Assembly (NCBI GenBank): GCA_034430655.1
Contig: DAOUEC010000304.1
Location: 1-33,440 of the forward strand
Reading direction: 5' to 3'
Length of the DNA stretch: 33,440 nt
Source: JAUWNP01 sp034430655
GTDB lineage: Bacteria > Chloroflexota > Anaerolineae > B4-G1
Shown: positions 6,844 to 16,600 of the stretch, piece after piece
Layout of the letters: each line of letters opens with the position of its first letter
How positions within the stretch are numbered: the stretch's first letter is position 1
Made by a program: the position numbers and the translations under genes
The notes under the pieces: generated by a model
Seen by the model: the letters and a program-made list of their open reading frames with translations, nothing else
What the model was told of the DNA's origin: nothing
The model's database searches: none

Positions 6844-7739
6844 CCACGGTAATCGCGGTGGCCAATAACAAGGGAGGGGTGGCCAAGACCACCACCTGTC
6901 TTTCGCTGGGGGGCAGCCTGGCAGAGCAGGGCCGGCTGGTGCTGCTGGTAGACCTGGACCCCCAGGCTCACCTGACTGCATCGCTGGATATCGAACCAGA
7001 GACGTTGCGCCGCACGGTAGCCGACGCGCTGCTGGGTCAGAGTTCCCTGGTGGCTATCAGCCGGGAAACTGCCGTGGAGAGGCTCGACCTGGCACCGGCC
7101 AACCGTGAACTCGCCATCTTGGACAAGGTGCTGTACAAGCGCCCGAGGTACGAATATAGGCTGAAACAGAACCTGGACGGCGTGAGTCCCCAACTCTATG
7201 ACGTCATCCTGATGGATTGCCCGCCGGCCTTCGGGACGCTGACGCTCAACGCCCTGACAGCGGCTGACCTGCTCATCATCCCTTTCCAGTGTGAATATTA
7301 CGCCGTGCGCTCGCTCCATCAATTGCTGGGACTGGTGAGGCTGGTGCGGCGCAAGACCAACCCCCGGCTCAGTTATCGGCTGCTGGTAAGCATGTTTGAC
7401 ATGCGCAACAAAGTCCACCGGCTGACCCTGGAGCAGATACGGGCCCGCTTTCCCAACGCTATGTTCCAGACCATCATTCAGGTGGATACCCGGCTGCGGG
7501 AAAGCCCGGCCTTTGGGCTACCGATCACCCGGTACGCGCCCCGCACGCGGGCTGCCCGCCAGTATCGGGCCCTGGCACAGGAACTGATAGCCCGCCTGCC
7601 GCCTGCTGCCAAGCACACGCCGTCATTGATCAGAGGGGAGTCGTTGCCTGCTAAGGAGCCTGTCGCGTCACCATCCATTCCTGAAAAACCTCATCTGGGA
7701 CGCGAGAGTATAGAGATGGGAGTAAGACGCTATGCGTGA
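6840..7739 (+). CDS. ParA/Soj-type ATPase (MinD/ParA superfamily)
   Basis: A 299-residue protein. The deviant Walker A motif NNKGGVAKTTT (residues 9-19, signature Lys11 and catalytic Lys16), the switch LVDLDPQAHLT and Walker B YDVILMDCPP identify a ParA-type ATPase that dimerises with ATP and typically binds DNA or membrane non-specifically. After about residue 255 there is a 45-residue Pro-rich extension. The gene starts within the kinase stop (ATGA) and overlaps the next gene by eight bases, so it is translated with the signalling proteins. No parB or parS-like site is visible, which argues against chromosome segregation. ParA-like proteins are known to position chemoreceptor arrays and other cargo; a role in placing these receptors is my inference. 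Confidence 0.9.
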   Translation: MTTVIAVANNKGGVAKTTTCLSLGGSLAEQGRLVLLVDLDPQAHLTASLDIEPETLRRTVADALLGQSSLVAISRETAVERLDLAPANRELAILDKVLYKRPRYEYRLKQNLDGVSPQLYDVILMDCPPAFGTLTLNALTAADLLIIPFQCEYYAVRSLHQLLGLVRLVRRKTNPRLSYRLLVSMFDMRNKVHRLTLEQIRARFPNAMFQTIIQVDTRLRESPAFGLPITRYAPRTRAARQYRALAQELIARLPPAAKHTPSLIRGESLPAKEPVASPSIPEKPHLGRESIEMGVRRYA

Positions 7740-9684
7740 TGACCGACTGAGACGTTCCCTGGAAGACTTGTTCTCTGACTTCTCAGCGCCAGCGCCGGAG
7801 GGCGAAGCCGAACTCTTGATTCCACCCCCTTCGTCGGCGGCAGGGATACCGCCGGTTCAGGCAGAGCAGCTCGACGAGCGGCCGCCGACTCAGCATGGCC
7901 GGGCTGAGGAAAGGGAAGAAAGGGAAACAAGCGAAGCACCGAGGTCAATTCTTGCCGCGCGCGTCACAAACATACGTGCCCGGCTCGTGGGAAATCTGTT
8001 CATTATCCTGGCCGTGCTCCTGCTGACTGCTATCCTCTACTCCGTGTCTCTCTCCCGCCTGGATCAGGCCGTAGCCGCTCTGGAGGAGATGTTGCCGACC
8101 AGCGCGCTGACGGGCGAGCAGCAGGCTGCCGTTTTCGTAGAGATCAAGGCTGCCCGCCGTGCGATGCAGGTGGTTCCCATGGTATGGGGGCTGTTGATTG
8201 GGGCCACAGTTCTGGGCACTACCATCATCACCATCCTCAGCATTGCTCAGCCTATGGAACGGCTGACCGAAGCGGTCACCCATCTGGCCGCCGGGCACCT
8301 GGAGGAACGGGTTCACTTTGAGCGGGCAGACGAGTTCGGCCGCCTGGGTACAGCCTTCAACGAGATGGCCGACCGGCTCCAGGCCTCCTACGCCGAACTG
8401 GAGCGGCGGGTGGCTGAGCGCACCCGCGAGTTGCAGGGGGTCAACTATGCCCTCCAGCGGCGGGCCGTCCAACTGGAGGCCAGCGCTGATGTCGGTCGGG
8501 TCATCACCTCCATCTTCGATGTGGATCAGTTGCTGCGCAGGACGGCGGATCTGATCCGCGACCATTTCGGCTTCTACCACGCTGCTGTGTTCCTGACGGA
8601 TGAAACAGGCGAGTGGGCAGTGCTGCGAGAGGCGACCGGCGAAGTCGGGCAGCAGATGAAGGCTCAGGGATACCGGCTGGCGGTAGGCGGCCACTCGATG
8701 GTCGGCTGGACTGCGGCCCACTGCCAGCCCCGCATCGCTTTTGACGTGGGAAAGGACGCCGTCCATTTCAATAATCCTCTGCTGCCTTACACCCGTTCGG
8801 AGATGACACTGCCGCTGGTGGTCGGCGAACGGCTACTGGGGGTGCTGGACGTGCAGAGCACGGAGGAAGCCGCCTTCGACGAGGATGACGTCCGCACGCT
8901 GTGCATCATGGCCGACCAGATCGCAGTGGCGATTCAGAATGCTCGGCGGGTTTCCGACGAGACATTGTTGCTGGAGGCGACCAGCCCCATCTACCGCGCC
9001 AGCCGCCGCCTGACCACAGCGACGACGACCGGCGAGGTGGCCGATGCCATCATCGCCTCCGTGGCCGAGACAGGGGCCGATGGGTGCGTCGTGGTGGAAT
9101 TTGAATTCTCACCCGCTGGTGAACCTGAAGCTCTTTTGTACCTGGGGGTGTGGCGACGGGACCGGGAACCTGAGTTCCGACCCGGCATGCGGCTTCCGAT
9201 CGCAGAGAGTCCTTTCCCCTTCGGGATGGTGAGCACTTTGTGGACGGTGGCCGACGTGAATCAGGACGAGCGCCTGCCCCAGAGTGCGCGCCAGATCTTT
9301 GAAGCGACAGACGCGAGGGCGCTGACCAACATCCCGCTGCGCACCGGGGAGAGGGTGACCGGTCAGGTGGTGGTGTTGCGCACCACTCCTGGCCCCTTCC
9401 CCGAGCCTGCCCTGCGGCTCTACGAGATGCTGAGCGATCAAGCGGCGGTAGCGCTGGAGCGTGCCCGCCTGTTGGAGGAGGCGCAGCGCCGCGCTGAGCG
9501 CGAACGTCTCGTGAGCGAGATCACTGCCAGAGTCCGCCGGCCGCTGGACGTGGACACCATCCTGCGCACTGCCATGCAGGAACTGGGGGCGGCGCTGGGT
9601 GCATCCGAAGGGCTGGTGCGGCTTGGCACGGAGGAGCAGTTCACAACCACTGCATCGCCGGCGGGGCGCAGCGGGAGAGAATGA
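7732..9684 (+). CDS. HAMP-GAF-GAF membrane receptor without kinase domain
   Basis: A 650-residue protein. Residues 1-84 are a charged, Pro-rich cytoplasmic N-terminus beginning MRDDRLRRSLEDLFSDFS. TM1 is about 85-107, a short extracellular loop follows, TM2 is about 148-171, HAMP about 172-224, coiled coil about 225-255, GAF1 about 255-410 (FGFYHAAVFLTDETGEWAVLREATG, SEMTLPL...GVLDVQSTEEAAF) and a divergent GAF2 about 430-590. It ends in a tail VDVDTIL-like (LDVDTILRTAMQELGAALGA) shared with the next two proteins. No HisKA, HATPase, cyclase or receiver domain is present, so output must go through a partner. The long N-terminus next to a ParA gene is a candidate ParA-contact region. Confidence 0.85.
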   Translation: MRDDRLRRSLEDLFSDFSAPAPEGEAELLIPPPSSAAGIPPVQAEQLDERPPTQHGRAEEREERETSEAPRSILAARVTNIRARLVGNLFIILAVLLLTAILYSVSLSRLDQAVAALEEMLPTSALTGEQQAAVFVEIKAARRAMQVVPMVWGLLIGATVLGTTIITILSIAQPMERLTEAVTHLAAGHLEERVHFERADEFGRLGTAFNEMADRLQASYAELERRVAERTRELQGVNYALQRRAVQLEASADVGRVITSIFDVDQLLRRTADLIRDHFGFYHAAVFLTDETGEWAVLREATGEVGQQMKAQGYRLAVGGHSMVGWTAAHCQPRIAFDVGKDAVHFNNPLLPYTRSEMTLPLVVGERLLGVLDVQSTEEAAFDEDDVRTLCIMADQIAVAIQNARRVSDETLLLEATSPIYRASRRLTTATTTGEVADAIIASVAETGADGCVVVEFEFSPAGEPEALLYLGVWRRDREPEFRPGMRLPIAESPFPFGMVSTLWTVADVNQDERLPQSARQIFEATDARALTNIPLRTGERVTGQVVVLRTTPGPFPEPALRLYEMLSDQAAVALERARLLEEAQRRAERERLVSEITARVRRPLDVDTILRTAMQELGAALGASEGLVRLGTEEQFTTTASPAGRSGRE

Positions 9685-9845
9685 CTCTCGTCATCGTTCA
9701 CCGAAGGTCTCTGCCCGAGGTGTAAAGGGCTCGATCGTCGGCTTTGTCTACGGGGATGGGCTGACGGATGAGCAGCGCGCTCAGGTCGAGAAGTACGTCT
9801 AATTCGGCGCAGTCGGCGCTGGGCGAGCAGAAATAGTATTGGGGT
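9685..9845 (+). other. 161-base gap with a possible coding relic
   Basis: This is the largest break within the signalling cluster. One plus frame reads a clean stretch ending GFVYGDGLTDEQRAQVEKYV before TAA at 9800-9802, with codon use like the neighbouring genes but no convincing start or ribosome binding site. It may be the remnant C-terminus of a lost gene or simply chance. I see no strong promoter here. Confidence 0.3.
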
Positions 9846-11807
9846 ATGAACATGAAGAGTGTAAATGTACCGCGAGGAAGGCTCTTCCGTTGGACAATCC
9901 GAGGGCGGTTGATCTGGGGCTTCACCTTTATCAGCATCTCGCTCCTGCTGGCTGGTGGCATCGCTATCTGGCAATTCACCCGCCTGGGGCAGGCGATCAG
10001 CATCCTGGACGAGGAAACGGAGCGGGCCACGGTTGCTCTCGAGGTGGCGCAGGCCAGTGCCAACCTGATTGCCACTGTGAACAGAGTGCTGCCGGCTGAA
10101 GATCCTGCTCTCTTTGAGACTGTGGTCGGATCAGCGTTGGAGGCACTGCGGGAGAGGCACGCGGAGTTGGTAGCGCTGGCAGGGCCAGGAGCCGCAGAAG
10201 ACCCTGCGTGGTACACTCTGCTTCAGCCCAATAGCAGTATCGAGAGTGTCATTGGTATTGCGGAGACCATGATCCGCCAGGCGCGAGCCAGCCAATGGGC
10301 GCCCGCCAGGGTCCGAGTCGCTGTCCTTACCAGAGACTATGGGTGGGTGGCGGGAGAGATTAGCGAGTTGGTAGCGCTGACGAAGCAGAGACGCGCAGCC
10401 GCGGTGACTCGGGTCGCCTCAGCGCGGCGGGCGGCAGTTCTCTACCCATCTATGTTTCTCCTCTTGGCCGCTGGCCTGGTGGGCATCCTGGCTTGGGCAA
10501 CCGTGCGTGCCATTGCTAACCCTGTAGAGCGACTGACAGAGGGGGCCTCCCAACTGGCCGCCGGGCGCTTGAGCGAGCGAGTTGCCATTGAGACCAGCGA
10601 TGAGTTTGGCCAACTTGCCCGCACCTTCAACGACATGGCCGCGCGCTTGCAAGAGCTCTACAGCGGCCTGGAGCAACAAGTGGCTGAGCGCACAGCCGAC
10701 CTGGAGCGCCGCGCCGTGCAGATGGAAGCCGCGGCCGAGGTAGCCCGCGATGCCACGGCAATCCGCGACGTGGGCCAATTGCTCGGTGAGACCGTCCACC
10801 TCATATCCGATAGATTCGGCTTCTACCATGCCGGCGTCTTCCTCGTGGACGACAAACGAGAGCACGCTGTCCTCCGTGCCGCCTCTTCGGAAGGCGGCAG
10901 GCGCATGCTGGCCCGGGGTCACAAACTGGCGGTCGGCAAGGTGGGTATGGTCGGTTACGTCACTGGTACAGGAGAGCCTCGCGTTGCGCTCGATGTGGGT
11001 GAGGACGCAGTGCACTTCGTCAATCCCGACCTGCCCGAGACGCGCTCGGAGATGACGCTGCCACTGCGCGTGCGCGGGGAGGCCATCGGCGCGCTGGATG
11101 TGCAGTCCATTGAGGAGGCGGCCTTCAGTGACGAGGATGTCGCTGTGTTGCAGGTTATGGCCGACCAGTTGGCCGTGGCCATTGAAAACGCCCGCCTTTT
11201 CGAGCAGACCCAGGCCAGCCTGCGCGAGTTGGATACACTCTACCGCCTGCACACACGCGAAGAGTGGGAGCGACTGACCCAGGAGCGTGCCGAGGTCACC
11301 GGCTACCGCTACAGTCCCGCCGGCATCTCCCCGGCCGGCGAGGCCTGGTGGCCCGAGATTGGGGAGGCAGTGCGACGGGGAGAGACCATGATGCTGAGCG
11401 ACGATGGCGGTGAACTCTTGACAACGCCTATCACGCTGCGTGGCCAGGCTATCGGGGCCATCAGTTTCCGCCGTCCAGCGGGAGCGGAGGCGTGGTCCGC
11501 CCAGGACGTGGCGCTGATGGAAGTCACGGCAGATCAGGTGGCGCTGGCGCTGGAGAGCGCCCGCCTGATGCAGGAATCCCGGCAATGGGCGCAGCGAGAG
11601 TTCACCATCCGCGAAATCGCCGATAAGGTCAGTGCTTCCTTCGATCTCGAGACTGTCTTGCGCACGACGGTCGAGAAACTGAGCGCAGTTCTGGGAGCCA
11701 GCGGCGCGCTCGTTGAACTTGGCTTGCCTCAGGAGGAGATGGCAACGGCGTCCGCCGTTCGGCTGGGCGCTCACGACCAAGACCAACTGCCGGAGGAGGA
11801 GACGTGA
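9846..11807 (+). CDS. HAMP-GAF-GAF membrane receptor without kinase domain
   Basis: A 653-residue protein. ATG at 9846; a second ATG at 9852 is equally possible and is better spaced from GGGG (9841-9844). TM1 is about 21-43, an extracellular all-helical (four-helix-bundle-like) region about 44-197 follows, then TM2 about 199-221, HAMP about 222-275, GAF1 about 300-450 and a shorter, divergent GAF2 about 455-600. The tail DLETVLRTTVEKLSAVLGA matches the tails of the genes on each side. GAF1 and the preceding linker are almost the same as in the hybrid kinase downstream. No catalytic domain is present. GAF domains bind small molecules or act as dimer relays; the ligand is not deducible. The stop overlaps the next start (TGATG). 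Confidence 0.85.
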   Translation: MNMKSVNVPRGRLFRWTIRGRLIWGFTFISISLLLAGGIAIWQFTRLGQAISILDEETERATVALEVAQASANLIATVNRVLPAEDPALFETVVGSALEALRERHAELVALAGPGAAEDPAWYTLLQPNSSIESVIGIAETMIRQARASQWAPARVRVAVLTRDYGWVAGEISELVALTKQRRAAAVTRVASARRAAVLYPSMFLLLAAGLVGILAWATVRAIANPVERLTEGASQLAAGRLSERVAIETSDEFGQLARTFNDMAARLQELYSGLEQQVAERTADLERRAVQMEAAAEVARDATAIRDVGQLLGETVHLISDRFGFYHAGVFLVDDKREHAVLRAASSEGGRRMLARGHKLAVGKVGMVGYVTGTGEPRVALDVGEDAVHFVNPDLPETRSEMTLPLRVRGEAIGALDVQSIEEAAFSDEDVAVLQVMADQLAVAIENARLFEQTQASLRELDTLYRLHTREEWERLTQERAEVTGYRYSPAGISPAGEAWWPEIGEAVRRGETMMLSDDGGELLTTPITLRGQAIGAISFRRPAGAEAWSAQDVALMEVTADQVALALESARLMQESRQWAQREFTIREIADKVSASFDLETVLRTTVEKLSAVLGASGALVELGLPQEEMATASAVRLGAHDQDQLPEEET

Positions 11808-13522
11808 TGCAGGATATAACGCAGAAGGACGCGCTCACCGATGTGACGCTTGAGATAGCCTCCGAACTGCAAGCCTGGCGCACCCGCGTGCTGAACGTCC
11901 TGCTCATTGCGGTGTCCATTGCCGGTGCACCGGCCATTGTGCTCACCATTGTCAGGGCCATCAGGAAGCCGGAGCAGTGGTCGGCGGCGTTAGTCTTCCT
12001 GGCTGTCTACCTGTTCCTTGTCGCACTGGCGTTTCTCCGCCGCCTCGACCCCCGCCTGCGGGTGCGAGGTGTGCTGATCGTGGGATATGTCGTGGGGATC
12101 ATCGCCTTTGCACGAGGGGGACTGGCAGGGAGTGGCTCGGTGTATATGATAGCACTCCCTGTCATGGTCGCCATTCTGGTGGGGGTGCGCTCTGCCATCA
12201 TTGCGGCCGTCCTGAGTCTGCTTGCTTTCGCTGCCTTTGCCGTCGCCGCTCACCTGGGATGGATGAGGCCCTGGCTTATACACACAGATAATCCTCTTGC
12301 TCTCGCAGATTGGTTGTATGAGGGAGCCACTTTTGCTATGCTTTTGGTGGCGGTGATGGTGTTGCAGTGGCTCTTCAGCCGCTCCCAGACCCGCGCTCTG
12401 CGGACGTCCAGGGAGAGGGTGGCCGAACTGACTAGAGCCCACGCTCTCTTGCAGGAGCGGGCAGAGGAACTGGGCCGGCGCGCTAGCCAGTTCGAAGCCA
12501 TTGTGCGTGTCTCTCGTGACACGATGGCGCTGCTTAAGCCGGAGGAGATGCTGCAACGCACGACTGAGGCGATCAAAGAACAGTTTGGCTTCGACACGGT
12601 GGCCGTCTACCTGGCCGGTAAACCTGGCGGTGAGATCAGCCTGAGCGCCGTCGCCGGGGCCACGCCGGGGGCTGGCGCGCACCCTATGCAACCGGAGGCT
12701 GTGACACAGACGATTCGCAGCGACGCGTTGCGTATCATCCAGCCATCTGCAGAAAAAGCACAGGCAGGCCCGGGCAGATTGGTGCTCCCGCTTCGGGTGC
12801 GCGACCAGGTCATGGGTGCATTGGAGGTGCGGACCGGTGAGCACACTGCCTTCAGCGACGAGGACGTCGCTATCTTGCAGATGATGGCCGACCAGATCGC
12901 CATTGCCATTGAGAACGCCCGCCTCTTCGGCGAGGCTCAGGCCAGCCTGCGGGAACTGGACGCGCTCTATCGCCAGTACGCTACCGAGGCCTGGGAGCAG
13001 TACACGCGGGCCAAGCCGGGGGCTGTTCGCTACTCCCACGGAAGCGTGACGTGCCCGGCCCAAATGTGGCAGGCAGTCTGCGAGCAGGCCCGCACATCGG
13101 GCGAAGCGGTTACCTTCACGGGAGACGATGGCGGTGAAGATGCCGTCCGGTCGTTGGCGGTGCCGGTCAGCCTGCGTGGTTTACCCATCGGCGTGCTCGG
13201 CTTCCACCGCCCGGCCGGGGCTGGCGCGTGGCAGCCGGAGGAGATAGCCATGGTAAGGATGGTCGCTGACCGGCTGGCGCTGGCGGTGGAGAACATCCGG
13301 TTGTTGGAGGACGCGCAGCGGCGTGCCACCCGCGAGCGTCTGGTTGGGGAGATCACCGCCAGTGTGCGCGCCTCGGTGGATGTGGACACCATCCTGCAGA
13401 CGACGGTGCGAGAGTTGGGCCGGGCATTGGGTACTGACCGGGCGTTCGTCCAGTTGGGCACAGGCGCACTCGCGCAGTCGGTGGCACCAGCAGCCGAACG
13501 GTCGAGCAACGAGAAGCAATAA
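11807..13522 (+). CDS. Polytopic membrane GAF-GAF sensor without kinase domain
   Basis: A 571-residue protein. The ATG at 11807 follows GGAGGAGGA (11792-11800) at good spacing; a GTG at 11804 is less likely. About six hydrophobic helices occupy residues 20-205, forming a MASE-like membrane sensor module (VLNVLLIAVSIAGAPAIVL, VLIVGYVVGIIAFARGGLAG, GATFAMLLVAVMVLQWLF) in place of a HAMP design. A coiled coil (about 206-245), GAF1 (about 246-380) and GAF2 (about 400-530) follow, then the shared tail VDVDTILQTTVRELGRALG. As with the two preceding genes there is no kinase, cyclase or methyl-accepting domain. Its position directly before the hybrid kinase suggests that it modulates that kinase, perhaps by coiled-coil pairing. 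Confidence 0.85.
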   Translation: MQDITQKDALTDVTLEIASELQAWRTRVLNVLLIAVSIAGAPAIVLTIVRAIRKPEQWSAALVFLAVYLFLVALAFLRRLDPRLRVRGVLIVGYVVGIIAFARGGLAGSGSVYMIALPVMVAILVGVRSAIIAAVLSLLAFAAFAVAAHLGWMRPWLIHTDNPLALADWLYEGATFAMLLVAVMVLQWLFSRSQTRALRTSRERVAELTRAHALLQERAEELGRRASQFEAIVRVSRDTMALLKPEEMLQRTTEAIKEQFGFDTVAVYLAGKPGGEISLSAVAGATPGAGAHPMQPEAVTQTIRSDALRIIQPSAEKAQAGPGRLVLPLRVRDQVMGALEVRTGEHTAFSDEDVAILQMMADQIAIAIENARLFGEAQASLRELDALYRQYATEAWEQYTRAKPGAVRYSHGSVTCPAQMWQAVCEQARTSGEAVTFTGDDGGEDAVRSLAVPVSLRGLPIGVLGFHRPAGAGAWQPEEIAMVRMVADRLALAVENIRLLEDAQRRATRERLVGEITASVRASVDVDTILQTTVRELGRALGTDRAFVQLGTGALAQSVAPAAERSSNEKQ

Positions 13523-13548
13523 ATGGTAGTCGCGTGGTCTGGTAGTCG

Positions 13549-13577
13549 GACTAAGCGACTAAGCGACTAAGCGACTA
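13549..13577. repeat. 8-base tandem repeat (GACTAAGC x3.6)
   Basis: Three perfect copies of GACTAAGC (13549, 13557, 13565) are followed by a partial fourth. Two copies of TGGTAGTCG lie just upstream. The repeat fills the short gap between the polytopic sensor gene and the hybrid kinase gene. Copy number change here would alter the leader of the kinase gene but not its reading frame. Confidence 0.8.
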
Positions 13578-13614
13578 TTGGGAAGGGCCCGCGCGTGAGG
13601 GGGAGGAATAAGCG

Positions 13615-16600
13615 ATGTCATCTCCGAGTGTTCGCTGGCACCACTTGAAAGTTAGACAGAGCATCCGGACACGGTGGCTGGTGTTATTGTTGGGTTTGAC
13701 CACAGTCTCGGTGCTGACCGTTGGCTACCTGGGTGTTAACTCAGTCCAGAGCGTGGGAGAGAGCGCGCAACAGATCAGTGCCGAGGCATTGCGTGTCCAG
13801 GCGGAAGAATATCTCCGCCAAGTGACAGTTGGTGATGCTCAGAAGAATGACCTGATACTGAAAAGATCACAACGCGATGCTGAGAACGTGGCTCAGTATG
13901 CCGCGAGCATTTTCGAGAGGCCAGACGTTTTCACCGGTGGAACCTATTGGCAGGCTGAGAACCACATGCTCACCGGGCCCGACGGACAGTACATGAGTTA
14001 TGAGACCGATGTAAGCGATGCCTTCGTCCCCAACCTCGTGAATATAGACGATGAGTTGCTGACAGTCCTGGAGTTGGGTGCATATTTGGATTTTATTCTT
14101 GTCCCGACTTACGAGAGTGACCCCAACACAGTGGCCATATACCTGGGGACGGAACGAGATGTACTCCGATACTACCCGAATATCAACATAGGGACCATCG
14201 TTCCACCAGACTTTCAAGTCACCCAGCGTCCCTGGTACGTCAGCGCTACCCCGGAGAACAACCCAGAGCGAAAGGTAGTGTGGTCGCCAGTCTACGTTGA
14301 CGCGACCGGCAAAGGTCTGATGGTCACAGCCGCCGCCCCCGTCTACACCGGCCGGGATGAGCTCGTAGGGGTGGTCGGTATTGACGTCACTCTGAAGGAC
14401 ATCGGCGCCAGCGTCGAAGCGACCCGGTTGCTTGGTAGTGGTTACTCTTTCCTCGTTGATGAAACAGGACACGCCATTGCTCTTCCTGAGCATGGTTACC
14501 CGGATGTCCTGGGGCGCCCCGCTGGGCCCGGCGAAGTCGGGGCTGACCTGAGCGAGGTCACGACGGGATTCGCCCCCATACTGGTCAAAATGATGGCCGG
14601 CTCGACTGGCTTTGACACGCTGGAGGTAGGCGGGAGGGAACTGTTTGTTGCCTATGCCCCTCTGGAGAGCATAGGATGGAGCCTGGCCAACGTCGTCGAG
14701 GCAGGCGAAGTGCTCCAGCCCATGGTCACTTTACAGGGGGAGTTGGAGACTGCGACCGGATCGCTGGTGCTGGCGCGTATCTTGCCCCTTGGTGGAGGTA
14801 TTCTTGCTGTAGTGGTAGTGGTTGGCCTCTTGTTGACCAATCGCCTGGTTGACCCAATCCAAAGACTGGCAACAGCGGCTCAACAGATTGGTGCTGGTCG
14901 GTGGGATGCCCCGCTACCGCAGGCTGGCAATGACGAAATCGGCGTTCTGTCCCAGGCTTTCGCCACGATGGCTGTGCGGTTGCATGGATTAATGGAAGGC
15001 CTGGAGCAGCGCGTGGCTGAGCGCACAGCCGACCTGGAGCGCCGCGCCGTCCAACTACAGGCCGCGGCCGAGGTGGCCCGTGACGCCACAGCGGTCCGCG
15101 ACGTTGGCCAATTGCTCGATGAGACCGTACATCTCATCTCTGAGAGATTCGGCTTCTACCACGCCGGCGTCTTCCTGGTTGACGATGCACGCGAATATGC
15201 CATCCTCCGCGCTGCTTCCAGCGAAGGTGGCCATCGCATGCTGGCCCGGGGCCACAAACTGGCGGTCGGCAAAGTAGGTATGGTCGGTTACGTCACAAGT
15301 ACAGGGGAGCCCCGCATTGCGCTCGACGTGGGCGAGGATGCGGTGCACTTCGTCAATCCGGACCTGCCCGAGACGCGCTCAGAAATGACGCTGCCGCTGC
15401 GTGTGCGCGGAGAGGTCATCGGCGCGCTGGACGTGCAGTCCATTGAGGAGGCGGCCTTCAGTGACGAGGATGTCGCTGTGTTGCAGACGATGGCCGACCA
15501 GTTGGCTGTGGCCATTGAGAACGCCCGCCTTTTACGGGAGACGCAGGATCGGCTGCGCGAACTTAGTCTCCTTCACCGCGAGTACAGCGCCGCCGCCTGG
15601 GCTCAACTGACGCCGCTGGAGCACCCGCTGGGCTACGTCTACGACCGCGTTGACGTCGCGCCAATGGAGCAATTGGTGGCACCGGCGCTCGACCTGGCCC
15701 TGCAGCGTGGGGAACCCATCGCCCTCGTCGAGCCAGGGGCGGCAGAGGCAGCGCTGGCGATGCCGCTTAAACTGCGCGATCAGGTCATCGGCGTTCTTGG
15801 TCTCCAGGAGATGGACGAGGCGCGAGAGTGGTCACCCGACGAGATTGCCCTCGTCGAGGCGGTGAGCGAGCAAGTTGCGCTGGCGCTGGAGAACGCCCGC
15901 CTGTTTGAGGAAATCCAGCGTACCGCCGAGCGTCTGAAAGAAGTGGACCGGCTCAAGAGCCAGTTCCTGGCCAACATGTCCCACGAACTGCGCACGCCGC
16001 TCAATTCCATCATTGGCTTCTCCCGAGTCATCCTCAAGGGGATTGACGGCCCGCTCACTGATACGCAGCGTACTGACCTGCAGGCCATCTATGAGAGTGG
16101 GCAGCACTTGTTGGGCTTGATCAATGACATCCTGGACATATCGAAGATAGAGGCCGGCAAGATGGAACTGACCTTCGAAAGCGTGGACATGGACGAGATC
16201 ATCAAAGGCGTGATGTCTACCGCTGTCGCGCTGGTCAAGGACAAGCCCATCAAGTTGCAGCAGTCCATCTCCCCAGGACTGCCGACGGTGCGTGGAGATG
16301 CGCGCCGTATCCGCGAGGTGCTCATCAACCTCCTGTCCAATGCGGCCAAGTTCACTGAGCAGGGCTTCATCCGCGTGGAGGCCCAGGCCACCCCCCGCCT
16401 GGAAGGGGGGCAGGGTAGGGGAGTGATCGTCGCGGTCGCCGACAGCGGCATCGGCATACCGCCTGAAAAAATAGATACCATTTTCGAGCCTTTCACTCAG
16501 GTGGATGCCTCCTCTACGCGCAGCGCCGGAGGCACGGGGTTAGGTCTCTCTATCAGCAAGCACTTTGTGGAGATGCACGGGGGCCGCATCTGGGTGGAGA

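Noticed and set aside
6840..7739. ParA as a chromosome or plasmid partition gene.
   Set aside because: No parB, no parS-like palindrome and no replication gene are near; it overlaps signalling genes on both sides.
10419..11786. A 455-codon open frame opposite the second HAMP-GAF receptor, and similar long frames opposite the kinases (5758-6981, 11990-13063, 17453-18694).
   Set aside because: All lie opposite proteins with intact motifs, show no recognisable domain and lack ribosome binding sites. They are by-products of high third-position GC.
13549..13577. CRISPR-like array.
   Set aside because: The units are 8 bases in direct tandem without spacers and there are no cas genes.
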